This document shows positions 1 to 6,492 of a stretch of DNA of 6,925 nucleotides, in pieces. Both the position numbers and the translations under genes were made by a program. The first letter of the stretch is position 1; each line of letters starts with the position of its first letter. Source of the DNA: Acidobacteriaceae bacterium (GTDB taxonomy: Bacteria > Acidobacteriota > Terriglobia > Terriglobales > Acidobacteriaceae); NCBI GenBank assembly GCA_009781125.1, contig WQYS01000124.1, positions 1 through 6,925 of the forward strand, read 5' to 3'. Under the pieces are notes generated by a model. That model ran no database searches. It was given only the letters and a program-made list of their open reading frames with translations, and had not been told where the DNA came from.

Positions 1-516
1 GAGACTCTGTGGGGTGCCAGTCATCCGCTTACGATCACGGCAGGCCAGCCTTTGGGCATGGTGCAGATGGGCGGAGGAGCCAATATACCTGGCGCCTGGT
101 CGTATGCGTGGGATACTACGTTCCCGCCGACGCATCCGGTGTTGATCGCCAATGTATATGACGCCAGTCAGACGCCGCCTGCCGGAGGCCCCTACTATAT
201 CTATTCGACCTTCCAGCCGCATCTGTCGGACGGCGCGCCGAACGATCATCAATACGACGTTCATTATGTAGGCACGACGCTGGTGACGTATGTTCCGCAG
301 GTTATGGTAGAGCCGGTGAAGTTGTCGGCCGGAGCGGCTCTCGTGCCGCAGGGCTCGGCCAATGTGCCGGGTACGTTCAGCTATTCGCCTGCGGCGGGCA
401 CGCTGATGAATACGCCCGGAGAACAGACACTGACGGCGACGTTTACGCCAACAGATTTGACTAATAACGCAGTGGTGGTGACGATGGCTCCGATCACCGT
501 GTCGGGAACCGGGAAG
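1..516 (+). repeat. Two divergent, degenerate Ig-like units preceding the regular array
   Basis: Inside the same reading frame, the segment at about 310-516 keeps the second half of a unit (ANVPGTFSYSPAAGT, then EQTLTATFTPTD) but its start is degraded: the T-W-x-x-P-A-A motif is absent. The segment at 1 to about 309 is still more divergent. Its ITAGQPL, then ANIPGAWSY, aligns with ITAGTAL, then ANVPGTFTY, of the regular units, followed by a longer insertion rich in Tyr, His, Asp and Pro. I read these as older members of the same family that have not been homogenised. The boundary between the two is approximate. Confidence 0.55.
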
Positions 517-2631
517 ACGGCGCCGGTGATTACGTGGTCTACTCCAGCGGCAGTCACAGCAGGGACGGCGCTGAGCGCGACGCAGTTGAATGCGACAGCC
601 AATGTGGCAGGCACGTTTGTCTACACACCAGCAGCGGGAACTGTGACGAATACGTCGGGAACGCAAACGCTGAGCGTGACGTTCACGCCGTCCGACTCCA
701 CGAACTACAGCACAGCAACGGCTACGGTGGCGCTGACGGTAAAGGCGAAGACGATGACTACGCCGGTGCTGACATGGACGGCGCCAGCGGCGATCACCTA
801 CGGGACGGCGCTGAGCGCGACGCAGTTGAGCGCGACGGCCAATGTTCCCGGCACGTTCACCTATTCGCCAGAGGCAGGCACGGTGTTGCCTGCAGGGAGC
901 CAAAGGCTGAACCTGACGTTTACGCCTACAGACGCGGCAACCTATAGCACGGTGACGAAGTTGATGGGGTTGACGGTGAACAAGGTGACGCCGGTGGTGA
1001 CGTGGGCAGCGCCAGCGGCGGTGGCAGCCGGAACCGTGTTGGACGCGACGCAGTTGAACGCTACGGCCAATGTAGCAGGCACGTTCCTCTATACCCCGGC
1101 AGCGGGCACGGTGATGAATACATCCGGCGCGCAGACGCTGAGCGTGACGTTTACGCCGACGGATGCGACGGACTACAACGCGGTGACCAAGACCGTATCG
1201 TTGACGGTCAGCGGCGGGAAAACGAACCCAACGGTAAGTTGGGCCGTGCCTGCGGCGATCACGGCAGGGACAGTGCTTAGCGCAACGCAATTGAACGCGA
1301 CCGCTAATGTAGCGGGGACATTCCTCTACACGCCAGCGGCGGGCACGATGATGAGTACGGTGGGAACGCAGACGTTAAGCGTGACGTTCATGCCGACGGA
1401 CACGACAGCCTATAACACCGTGACAAAGTCGGTGTCGCTGACGGTGAAGGCAAAGACGATAACCGCGCCGGTGGTGACGTGGGTAGCGCCAGCAGCGATC
1501 CCCTACGGGACGGCGTTGAGCGTGATGCAATTGAGCGCGACGGCCAATGTACCGGGCACGTTCACCTATTCGCCAGAAGCGGGCACGGTGTTACCGGCGG
1601 GGAGCCAACGGCTGAACCTGACGTTTACGCCGGATGATCCGACCAGCTACAGCACGGTGACCAAGTTGATGGGGTTGACGGTGAACAAGGCGGTGCCCGT
1701 GGTGACATGGGCAGCGCCCGCGGCGATGACAGCCGGAACAGCTTTGGACGCTACGCAGTTGAACGCTACGACCAATGTAGATGGCACGTTCATCTATACC
1801 CCGGCGGCGGGCACGGTGATGAACACATCCGGAGCGCAGACGCTGAGCGTGACCTTCACGCCGACGGACACAACGGACTACAGCACGGTGACCAAAACCG
1901 TGTCGGTGACCGTCAACGGCGGGAAGACGGACCCTGTGATTACATGGGCCGTGCCTGCGGCGATCACGGCAGGGACGGCGCTGAGCGCAACGCAATTAAA
2001 CGCGACCGCTAATGTAGCGGGGACGATCTCCTACATGCCCGCGGCAGGCACGGTGATGAGTACGGTGGGAGCGCAGACGCTGAGCGTGACCTTCACGCCA
2101 GCAGACGCGGCAACTTACAACATCGCGGCAAAGACGGTGGCGCTGACAGTAAAGGCGAAGACGGTGACGACGCCGGTAGTAACGTGGGTAGCACCTGCGG
2201 CGATCACTTATGGGACGGCGCTGAGTGCAACGCAGTTGAGCGCGACCTCAACGGTTCCGGGGACGTTCACCTATACGCCGGAGGCGGGCACGGTGATGCC
2301 AGCTGGGAGTCAGCGGCTAAACCTGACGTTTACGCCGAATGATCCGACCAGCTACACCACAGTGACGAAGCTGATGGGGTTGACAGTGAACAAGGCGGCG
2401 CCGGTGGTGACGTGGGCAGTGCCTGCGGCAGTGACAGCCGGAACCGCGTTGGATAGGACGCAGTTGAACGCGGCAGCCAATGTAGATGGCACGTTCATCT
2501 ATACCCCGGCGGCGGGCACGGTGCTGAACACATCCGGCACGCAGTCGCTGAGCGTGACGTTTACGCCGGCGGACACGACGGACTACAGCACGGTGACGAA
2601 GACCGTGTCGTTGAGCGTCAAGGCACAGTGA
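1..2631 (+). CDS. Ig-like (MBG-like) tandem-repeat surface protein, 5' truncated
   Basis: The frame is open from base 1 with no stop upstream, so the true start lies outside the window; the TTG at 52 is only an internal codon. The visible part is 876 codons plus a TGA stop. It consists almost wholly of beta-rich domains of about 76-81 residues with a core pattern P-V-x-T-W-x-x-P-A-A-I-T-x-G-T, then A-T-Q-L-x-A-T-A-N-V-x-G-T-F-x-Y-x-P-x-A-G-T, then a T-F-T-P-x-D strand and a closing L-T-V. This style is known from bacterial Ig-like/MBG repeat proteins, abundant in Acidobacteriota, usually exported and thought to act as stalks or adhesins. Nine regular domains follow two divergent ones. There are no Cys and no catalytic motif. 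The protein ends directly after the last domain (SVKAQ-stop), with no sorting signal, autotransporter barrel or T9SS-like tail visible. Codons are strongly biased to ACG, GCG and GTG, richer in G+C than the genes downstream. The role as a surface stalk or adhesin is inference. Confidence 0.85.
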   Translation, partial: ETLWGASHPLTITAGQPLGMVQMGGGANIPGAWSYAWDTTFPPTHPVLIANVYDASQTPPAGGPYYIYSTFQPHLSDGAPNDHQYDVHYVGTTLVTYVPQVMVEPVKLSAGAALVPQGSANVPGTFSYSPAAGTLMNTPGEQTLTATFTPTDLTNNAVVVTMAPITVSGTGKTAPVITWSTPAAVTAGTALSATQLNATANVAGTFVYTPAAGTVTNTSGTQTLSVTFTPSDSTNYSTATATVALTVKAKTMTTPVLTWTAPAAITYGTALSATQLSATANVPGTFTYSPEAGTVLPAGSQRLNLTFTPTDAATYSTVTKLMGLTVNKVTPVVTWAAPAAVAAGTVLDATQLNATANVAGTFLYTPAAGTVMNTSGAQTLSVTFTPTDATDYNAVTKTVSLTVSGGKTNPTVSWAVPAAITAGTVLSATQLNATANVAGTFLYTPAAGTMMSTVGTQTLSVTFMPTDTTAYNTVTKSVSLTVKAKTITAPVVTWVAPAAIPYGTALSVMQLSATANVPGTFTYSPEAGTVLPAGSQRLNLTFTPDDPTSYSTVTKLMGLTVNKAVPVVTWAAPAAMTAGTALDATQLNATTNVDGTFIYTPAAGTVMNTSGAQTLSVTFTPTDTTDYSTVTKTVSVTVNGGKTDPVITWAVPAAITAGTALSATQLNATANVAGTISYMPAAGTVMSTVGAQTLSVTFTPADAATYNIAAKTVALTVKAKTVTTPVVTWVAPAAITYGTALSATQLSATSTVPGTFTYTPEAGTVMPAGSQRLNLTFTPNDPTSYTTVTKLMGLTVNKAAPVVTWAVPAAVTAGTALDRTQLNAAANVDGTFIYTPAAGTVLNTSGTQSLSVTFTPADTTDYSTVTKTVSLSVKAQ
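517..2628 (+). repeat. Higher-order tandem repeat: three copies of a 705-nt A-B-C domain block
   Basis: Domain starts read from the translation are: A at 517, 1222 and 1927; B at 760, 1465 and 2170; C at 988, 1693 and 2398. Every like-to-like distance is exactly 705 nt (235 codons). A is 243 nt, B is 228 nt and C is 234 nt; the final copy lacks one codon at its end. Type B is marked by GSQRLNLTF and VTKLMGLTVNK, type C by LDATQLNA and a SGGK or NGGK linker, and type A by a VKAKT linker. By hand count the B copies agree at 65 of 76 and 66 of 76 residues, clearly more than B resembles its A or C neighbours. An example of near-perfect DNA identity is 1772-1818 against 2477-2523 (47 nt). This implies duplication of the whole three-domain block rather than of single domains. 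Confidence 0.95.
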
Positions 2632-2818
2632 TGTCTGTGGATGCACGGACAGTGTACTGGAGGTTTTTTAGCCATTCTCCTGCAGCGGAAATAGTTCCGC
2701 ATGTAGGGAGGAATACTCGCACTGGCGTAACAGTGCCTGTGAGAGTGAAAGCGTGTTGCGAGCGTAGTTCACGCAACGCAAACTTCTAACCTCAACAGAG
2801 TAACAGGAGATTTGATTT
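2632..2818 (+). promoter_or_regulatory. Intergenic leader with three stem-loops before the subunit gene
   Basis: This 187-nt gap has no convincing ORF. Three local inverted repeats are visible. The first is 2681-2705: GCGGAA and TTCCGC around an ATAG loop, extended by four more pairs past a one-base bulge. The second is 2719-2736: GCACTG and CAGTGC around a six-base loop. The third is 2753-2779: GTTGCG at 2755-2760 against CGCAAC at 2772-2777, extendable by two pairs. None is followed by a T-run, so none is a standard intrinsic terminator. I could not find a confident -35/-10 pair, so the promoter of the downstream gene is presumed to lie here but is not located. A structured 5' UTR for a highly expressed secreted subunit is a reasonable inference. 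Confidence 0.4.
2805..2810 (+). promoter_or_regulatory. Ribosome binding site of the small secreted subunit gene
   Basis: AGGAGA lies 8 nt before the ATG at 2819, close to the ideal Shine-Dalgarno sequence and spacing. It fixes the start on the frame that encodes a signal peptide and rules out the overlapping out-of-frame start at 2812. It is among the strongest sites in the window, fitting high expression. Confidence 0.8.
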
Positions 2819-3502
2819 ATGAAGAAAGTACTGATTGCATTTGTCGTTGTAATGCTTCTGGCTGCCGTAGCTTCTGCTCAGACGCCCATGCTGCCGACCG
2901 GAGGAACTACCCCCTGGTCCACCGCTTGCACCGACCCAGCACCGGCTGCGGGCACCGCCAGCACCTGTACGGTCACCGGTTATACCACGCTGCTAGCCAC
3001 CAAGGTGGAGGGCTTGACGCTTATCATCCCCAATGAGATCAGCTTTACGATCGCCAACGGGCAGAAGTACAACCAGGGCAATCAGCCTTTGACTGCCACC
3101 ACCAGCTGGGTACTCTCGAACGCCAACGCTACTGGCTATAGCAATATCGCCGTTACAGCGTATTTTCTGAGCGACGTTGCTCTAACTGCTAACGATGGCA
3201 GCGGCAATAAGATCTCCACGGCGAATATCATCGGCAAGCTTGATGGTGGTGCTGAGGTGAGGTTTGATGGATCTGCCGCTAACTTTACAGTTCCCGACGC
3301 GAACGTTACTGCGGCCATGCTGGCCAATGGTGTACCGATGTACGAAGTTCCTGTCGCCACCGGCAGCCCGGATGGCGGTATTTCTGGCACTGCCAGCTAT
3401 AACATGAACCTCTACATCGACGATTCGGCCCAGTTAATTGCGCCTGTGTCTGGAGCGTTTACATACCAGGGCACGCTTTGGGTTACGGCGACTGCTCTCT
3501 AA
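2819..3502 (+). CDS. Small secreted beta-rich protein, candidate major fibre/pilus subunit
   Basis: A 227-residue protein with a classic Sec signal peptide: MKK, a hydrophobic core at residues 4-18, and an A-S-A cleavage site giving a mature N-terminus of QTPML at residue 21. The mature part is rich in Thr, Ala, Asn and Gly with short hydrophobic strands, as in a beta-sandwich. Two Cys (residues 37 and 50) could form one disulfide near the N-terminus. The C-terminus runs YNMNLYIDD, then FTYQGTLWVTATAL; a final strand of the Y-x-G-x-L-x-V-x-A type resembles the last strand of spore-coat-U-like and fimbrial subunits. I do not recognise a named family. The call as the major subunit rests on size, signal peptide, strong ribosome binding site, first position in the cluster, and the hairpin and chaperone-like gene that follow. 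It could instead be a free secreted protein of unknown role. Confidence 0.6.
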   Translation: MKKVLIAFVVVMLLAAVASAQTPMLPTGGTTPWSTACTDPAPAAGTASTCTVTGYTTLLATKVEGLTLIIPNEISFTIANGQKYNQGNQPLTATTSWVLSNANATGYSNIAVTAYFLSDVALTANDGSGNKISTANIIGKLDGGAEVRFDGSAANFTVPDANVTAAMLANGVPMYEVPVATGSPDGGISGTASYNMNLYIDDSAQLIAPVSGAFTYQGTLWVTATAL

Positions 3503-3530
3503 TTGCTTGCAGCGCTAGCTTGCTTTCCTC

Positions 3531-3574
3531 CGAATCTCTCTGCGGGAGTATTTCTCCCGCAGAGAGAACTTTCG
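3531..3574 (+). terminator. Strong hairpin after the subunit gene, likely attenuator or mRNA 3'-end stabiliser
   Basis: TCTCTCTGCGGGAG (3535-3548) and CTCCCGCAGAGAGA (3554-3567) form a perfect 14-bp stem around the loop TATTT. Four more pairs (CGAA at 3531-3534 with TTCG at 3571-3574) can form past a three-base bulge. The only T-run after the stem is three bases (CTTTCGG), so termination would be partial at best. It begins 28 nt after the stop of the subunit gene and about 95 nt before the chaperone-like gene. Known fimbrial operons often carry such a structure after the major subunit, making its mRNA exceed that of chaperone and usher; that function here is inferred from position. Confidence 0.75.
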
Positions 3575-3651
3575 GGACGGGACAGGTGGTAATGTTCGGA
3601 CCTGGAACGGGGAAGCATCTGGAAATGGATGACAGACTCTGGTTCAGATAT

Positions 3652-3658
3652 GAGGTGG
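3652..3658 (+). promoter_or_regulatory. Ribosome binding site of the chaperone-like gene
   Basis: GAGGTGG ends 10 nt before the ATG at 3669, a good site at a slightly long spacing. It supports this start over the in-frame ATG at 3708, which would shorten the basic n-region of the signal peptide and has a poorer upstream site. Confidence 0.6.
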
Positions 3659-3668
3659 GATAACAGCC

Positions 3669-4493
3669 ATGTGGAAATGTTTCGTTAAGAATAAGTATGT
3701 TCAAGAAATGATAGCTGCCATGCTCCTGGTTATGGGATGGAGCGTGTTTTCCGCAGCTCAGTCAGTTTCGCCTGTGTCTTCGGTGTTTACAGGAGGAGGA
3801 AAAGGCGACCTTACGCTCACCAACCTTACTCTCGTTCCTATGTCAGTGACCTTGCAGGCGGTGGATTTTTCTGTCAGCGGCGATAAAAAAGTTACACCAT
3901 CCGGGTTGAGCCCACACATTCATGTCAAGTTCTCTAAGAGCGGCGTTCGCATTGCTCCCAAGGATAGTGTCCATATTTTCTTTGACGCCTCTGCTGATTC
4001 CTATCCCGCATGGTTCATGATCTATGCCGCCTTCCAGCAGGCTGAACATCACGACGGTCTTAACATTGGTACACAGCTTGGCCACCCGGTTTACATGTAC
4101 CAGAAGGAGAACGCTTCCAGGGACGAGGTGGCGATTCAGGAGGCGGTCTTCGATCCGGTGACGCACAAGCTGAAGATCACAATGGAAAATCGCGGCGGCA
4201 AGCTGTCGCGCCCCTCACTGAGCTTCCCTCAACTTCATGACAATCAGTTCCGGATGCGCCTTCTGCCGGTTTTTCCAAATCAGACCACAGCTACGTACTT
4301 CGACCTCAGCCTGGTGGATGTTCTGAAGGATAAAACTCCCACGTCAATCGTCGTTGAGTTTCCACACTTCAGGTTGTCCAGTCCAGTATCCGTAAAACAA
4401 GTTGAACCTCCCGTTATCTCCGGTTCAGCCTCTGCTTCGCCGGCAAGTACAACACTCTCTCGCTTGCCGCCCGCATCAGCGCAGAAGCCCTGA
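3669..4493 (+). CDS. Exported two-domain protein, PapD-like periplasmic chaperone candidate
   Basis: A 274-residue protein. Residues 1-30 are a signal peptide with a basic start (MWKCFVKNK), hydrophobic core at 14-27 and an S-A-A cleavage site before Q31. Residues about 31-145 form a first beta-rich domain: GDLTLTNLTLVPMSVTLQ (an N-x-x-x-x-P-x-x-V strand pair), then VRIAPKDSVHIFFDAS, then a strand around FMIYAAFQQ. This is the order seen in the first Ig domain of PapD-like chaperones, where a conserved P-x-x-x-x-x-V-x-I strand precedes the pilin-binding edge. Residues about 150-240 form a second domain with HKLKITMENRGG, like the L-x-V-x-N-x-G strand of chaperone domain 2. The last 30 residues are Ser/Pro/Ala-rich and probably disordered. 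I cannot locate the canonical Arg/Lys anchor pair, so homology is suggestive only. It lies 45 nt before the barrel gene and so is probably cotranscribed with it. A different secreted Ig-like protein is the alternative. Confidence 0.55.
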   Translation: MWKCFVKNKYVQEMIAAMLLVMGWSVFSAAQSVSPVSSVFTGGGKGDLTLTNLTLVPMSVTLQAVDFSVSGDKKVTPSGLSPHIHVKFSKSGVRIAPKDSVHIFFDASADSYPAWFMIYAAFQQAEHHDGLNIGTQLGHPVYMYQKENASRDEVAIQEAVFDPVTHKLKITMENRGGKLSRPSLSFPQLHDNQFRMRLLPVFPNQTTATYFDLSLVDVLKDKTPTSIVVEFPHFRLSSPVSVKQVEPPVISGSASASPASTTLSRLPPASAQKP

Positions 4494-4528
4494 GCATCGT
4501 ATGACACCTTGTGATCGTCAACCAAGTT

Positions 4529-4534
4529 AGGAAG
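4529..4534 (+). promoter_or_regulatory. Ribosome binding site of the outer-membrane barrel gene
   Basis: AGGAAG lies 4 nt before the ATG at 4539 (the purine run continues as AGAG up to the start). It favours this start over the in-frame ATG at 4572, which has only a weak AAAGTAAG upstream, although either start would give a working signal peptide. Confidence 0.55.
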
Positions 4535-4538
4535 AGAG

Positions 4539-6488
4539 ATGTTTAGGAAAAACGACGCAACGAAAGTAAGTATGGGACCAAAGAACCGGACTTACGTTCT
4601 TTCATCGTTTTTGACGCTGTTATTCTGCGCGGTTGTTTTTCTGTCCGTTCCCTTAGCCTACGCTCAGATTGTGTATACCGTAGACGGCGGGGCTTCCACG
4701 TTTTCCCAAACCAACGGCGCATGGATCGCCATGCAGGCGAAGAACTTCAGCCTTGCGCTTGGTGGGGGCACGATATTCAACAGGTTCAACTTTGGCGGCA
4801 TTGCCCGCCGTACAGTACGGAACACAATCCTTAGCCTGGGCGACTCGGATCAAACAATCTATATGCCCACCGACATTTTTATGGGTGGACGAAGTATTTT
4901 TATTACCGGCCTAGGGGTGGATAGCGCGCGGTCGGATGCCAGAACCGACCTTCATCTCTATGTAGGAGGAGTTTCGGATAATCTCCAAAGTCAGTTCTTT
5001 ATCGGTGCCCAGCCTAAGCAGGCAGTCGGGCTGTTTACCTTTCATGGGGTAACAGGAGAAAAGAAAAATTGGCGGTACACGACGTATCTGCTAGCGTCCA
5101 GGCAATCGACCTTACTGCAAAGCATGGAATGGAGTTTCAAGCGGAACAATAGTCTCAATAATGTGACACTGGCAGCGTCTGGCGGCCTTGCAGCCATGCA
5201 TTACCGTTATGGAGCCGTCAGCGCGCGTGCAAGATGGCATGGTCTCAATTTTCGCGCGGAATATGTCAGCTATCCGAGGATTGCTACTCCATTACTAAAC
5301 GTTCCCGATATGCAATATGGCGAGGCGATAAAAGAAAATGTGCAGTTCAACTACTATCCTTTCCGGTTTCTGAAAATTCATGGATCGCGGCAGAATATGC
5401 TCGTCTTTCCCAACAGGTATGTGAATGCCGGTCAGCTAGGGAATATCAATACAACCGACGTAGGTGGGATTACGTTCTTTCTTCTGAAAACAAGTCTGTC
5501 CGGCACTTACTATGATTCCCAATATATGGGATACAAATCCCATGGAGAGTCAGTATCTATAGGCCGCAGTGTAACACGCTACATGTCAATGGGGGCAAAC
5601 TACAGCATATCCCATAGCGCGCAGTTCCCAACTCAGAGGCTGGGCACGGTTTTCCTAACGGAACGAATCAGACCTCAATTGAATTTAAAGCAAACGTATG
5701 TGCATACCGGCCAAAGCTCATTTATGACCTTTGGCGGATCATATTTCACCAACCGTTTCAGCGCCGGAGTGAACTACAACACGACCTACGTGCCCACGAG
5801 TATTGCAAGGCCTTTCCAGCCAAACTATTCCTTTAATGGATCAGTAAAAATAATCAGAAGACTCAGCGCCGGATTTTCCAAGAGCATCGATCCCTACGGG
5901 ACCGGCTACTACATGTGGAGCGTCGGCTACAGTTCCTACACATCGGACTTTGCAGGAGATCGTCCTGCTGTTAACCTTGGAGACTTTGCCGTCCGCGGCC
6001 ATGTCACCACGTCCGACAATCAACCCGTACCGGGTATAGCGATCATGATTGACAAGGAAGTAGTCTACTCGGACCTGAGCGGGAACTTTGAAGTTTGGGA
6101 AAAAAAGCGGAGACGCCATCAGTTTACCGTTGTTCCGTCCCTGTCTACAAACGTTGCGAGCTATCAGGTAGTGAGCGCTCCGTCTACTGTGGAATCAGTG
6201 CAGGGCAATGACTCCGGCATCACGATCGTAGTGAAGGAAATCAGCCCACAACATGGTGCGGCGGAACTCTACAAAGAACACCCACGAACTACAGTAGTAG
6301 GTGTCGGTGACGGACAGGCGAAGAATTCACAGCCAGCTCCGGATCCAGTTACTACGCCAGCAGCCAATACGCTGCCTTCATCTACTGCTATGCCAACAGC
6401 CGCTGCAACGTTTGGGTCGTATGTGCCTTATAAACCAGCGACTACTGCATCCAATGCCACTTCCGTCATAATCACAGGTCAGGATTGA
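4539..6488 (+). CDS. Outer-membrane beta-barrel protein with C-terminal beta-sandwich domain, usher-like candidate
   Basis: A 649-residue protein. The signal peptide has a hydrophobic core at about residues 19-38 and A-Y-A cleavage before Q43. Residues about 43-480 are a long run of alternating polar/hydrophobic strands with aromatic ends and short Asn/Gly/Ser turns (for example SLSGTYYDSQY, FMTFGGSYF, YYMWSVGYSSY), typical of a Gram-negative outer-membrane barrel. Residues about 482-567 form a small separate domain (FAVRGHVTTSDNQPVPGIAI, then YSDLSGNFEVWEKK) matching the G-x-V-x-D-x-x-x-x-P-x-x-G-x-x-I, then S-D-x-x-G-x-F pattern of carboxypeptidase-regulatory-like domains. Usher C-terminal domains have a comparable beta-sandwich fold. 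Residues 568-649 are Pro/Thr/Ala-rich. Classical ushers are usually 800 residues or more, with an N-terminal chaperone-binding domain and a plug inside the barrel; I see neither clearly. The call as usher-like therefore leans on the chaperone-like gene 45 nt upstream and the secreted protein gene 4 nt downstream. A plain porin-like or exopolysaccharide-type barrel is the alternative. Confidence 0.55.
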   Translation: MFRKNDATKVSMGPKNRTYVLSSFLTLLFCAVVFLSVPLAYAQIVYTVDGGASTFSQTNGAWIAMQAKNFSLALGGGTIFNRFNFGGIARRTVRNTILSLGDSDQTIYMPTDIFMGGRSIFITGLGVDSARSDARTDLHLYVGGVSDNLQSQFFIGAQPKQAVGLFTFHGVTGEKKNWRYTTYLLASRQSTLLQSMEWSFKRNNSLNNVTLAASGGLAAMHYRYGAVSARARWHGLNFRAEYVSYPRIATPLLNVPDMQYGEAIKENVQFNYYPFRFLKIHGSRQNMLVFPNRYVNAGQLGNINTTDVGGITFFLLKTSLSGTYYDSQYMGYKSHGESVSIGRSVTRYMSMGANYSISHSAQFPTQRLGTVFLTERIRPQLNLKQTYVHTGQSSFMTFGGSYFTNRFSAGVNYNTTYVPTSIARPFQPNYSFNGSVKIIRRLSAGFSKSIDPYGTGYYMWSVGYSSYTSDFAGDRPAVNLGDFAVRGHVTTSDNQPVPGIAIMIDKEVVYSDLSGNFEVWEKKRRRHQFTVVPSLSTNVASYQVVSAPSTVESVQGNDSGITIVVKEISPQHGAAELYKEHPRTTVVGVGDGQAKNSQPAPDPVTTPAANTLPSSTAMPTAAATFGSYVPYKPATTASNATSVIITGQD

Positions 6489-6492
6489 CACC

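Noticed and set aside
534..2012. Several + strand ORFs in a second frame (534-947, 1002-1280, 1707-2012)
   Set aside because: They are shifted-frame shadows of the repeat gene, recurring at the same repeat phase. Their products are Arg/Asp/Gly-rich with no domain sense and no ribosome binding sites.
517..2628. CRISPR-like or mobile-element interpretation of the repeats
   Set aside because: The repeats are contiguous, in frame and protein-coding, with no unique spacers, terminal inverted repeats or transposase.
381..2646. Minus-strand ORFs opposite the repeat gene (381-614, 1591-1995, 2317-2646)
   Set aside because: They arise from the stop-poor, GC-rich repeated DNA and read as His/Arg/Cys-rich nonsense. 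The forward frame has coherent domains throughout.
3478..3663. 61-codon + strand ORF bridging the subunit stop and the chaperone-like gene
   Set aside because: It has a TTG start inside the upstream gene and no ribosome binding site, it spans the hairpin, and its product has no recognisable features.
3483..3704. Minus-strand 73-codon ORF across the same gap
   Set aside because: It runs through both arms of the hairpin and into the signal peptide of the chaperone-like gene; no start signals or coding character.
5952..5968. Inverted repeat GCAGGA/TCCTGC inside the barrel gene
   Set aside because: It is a six-bp stem in coding sequence with no T-run or junction nearby, expected by chance.
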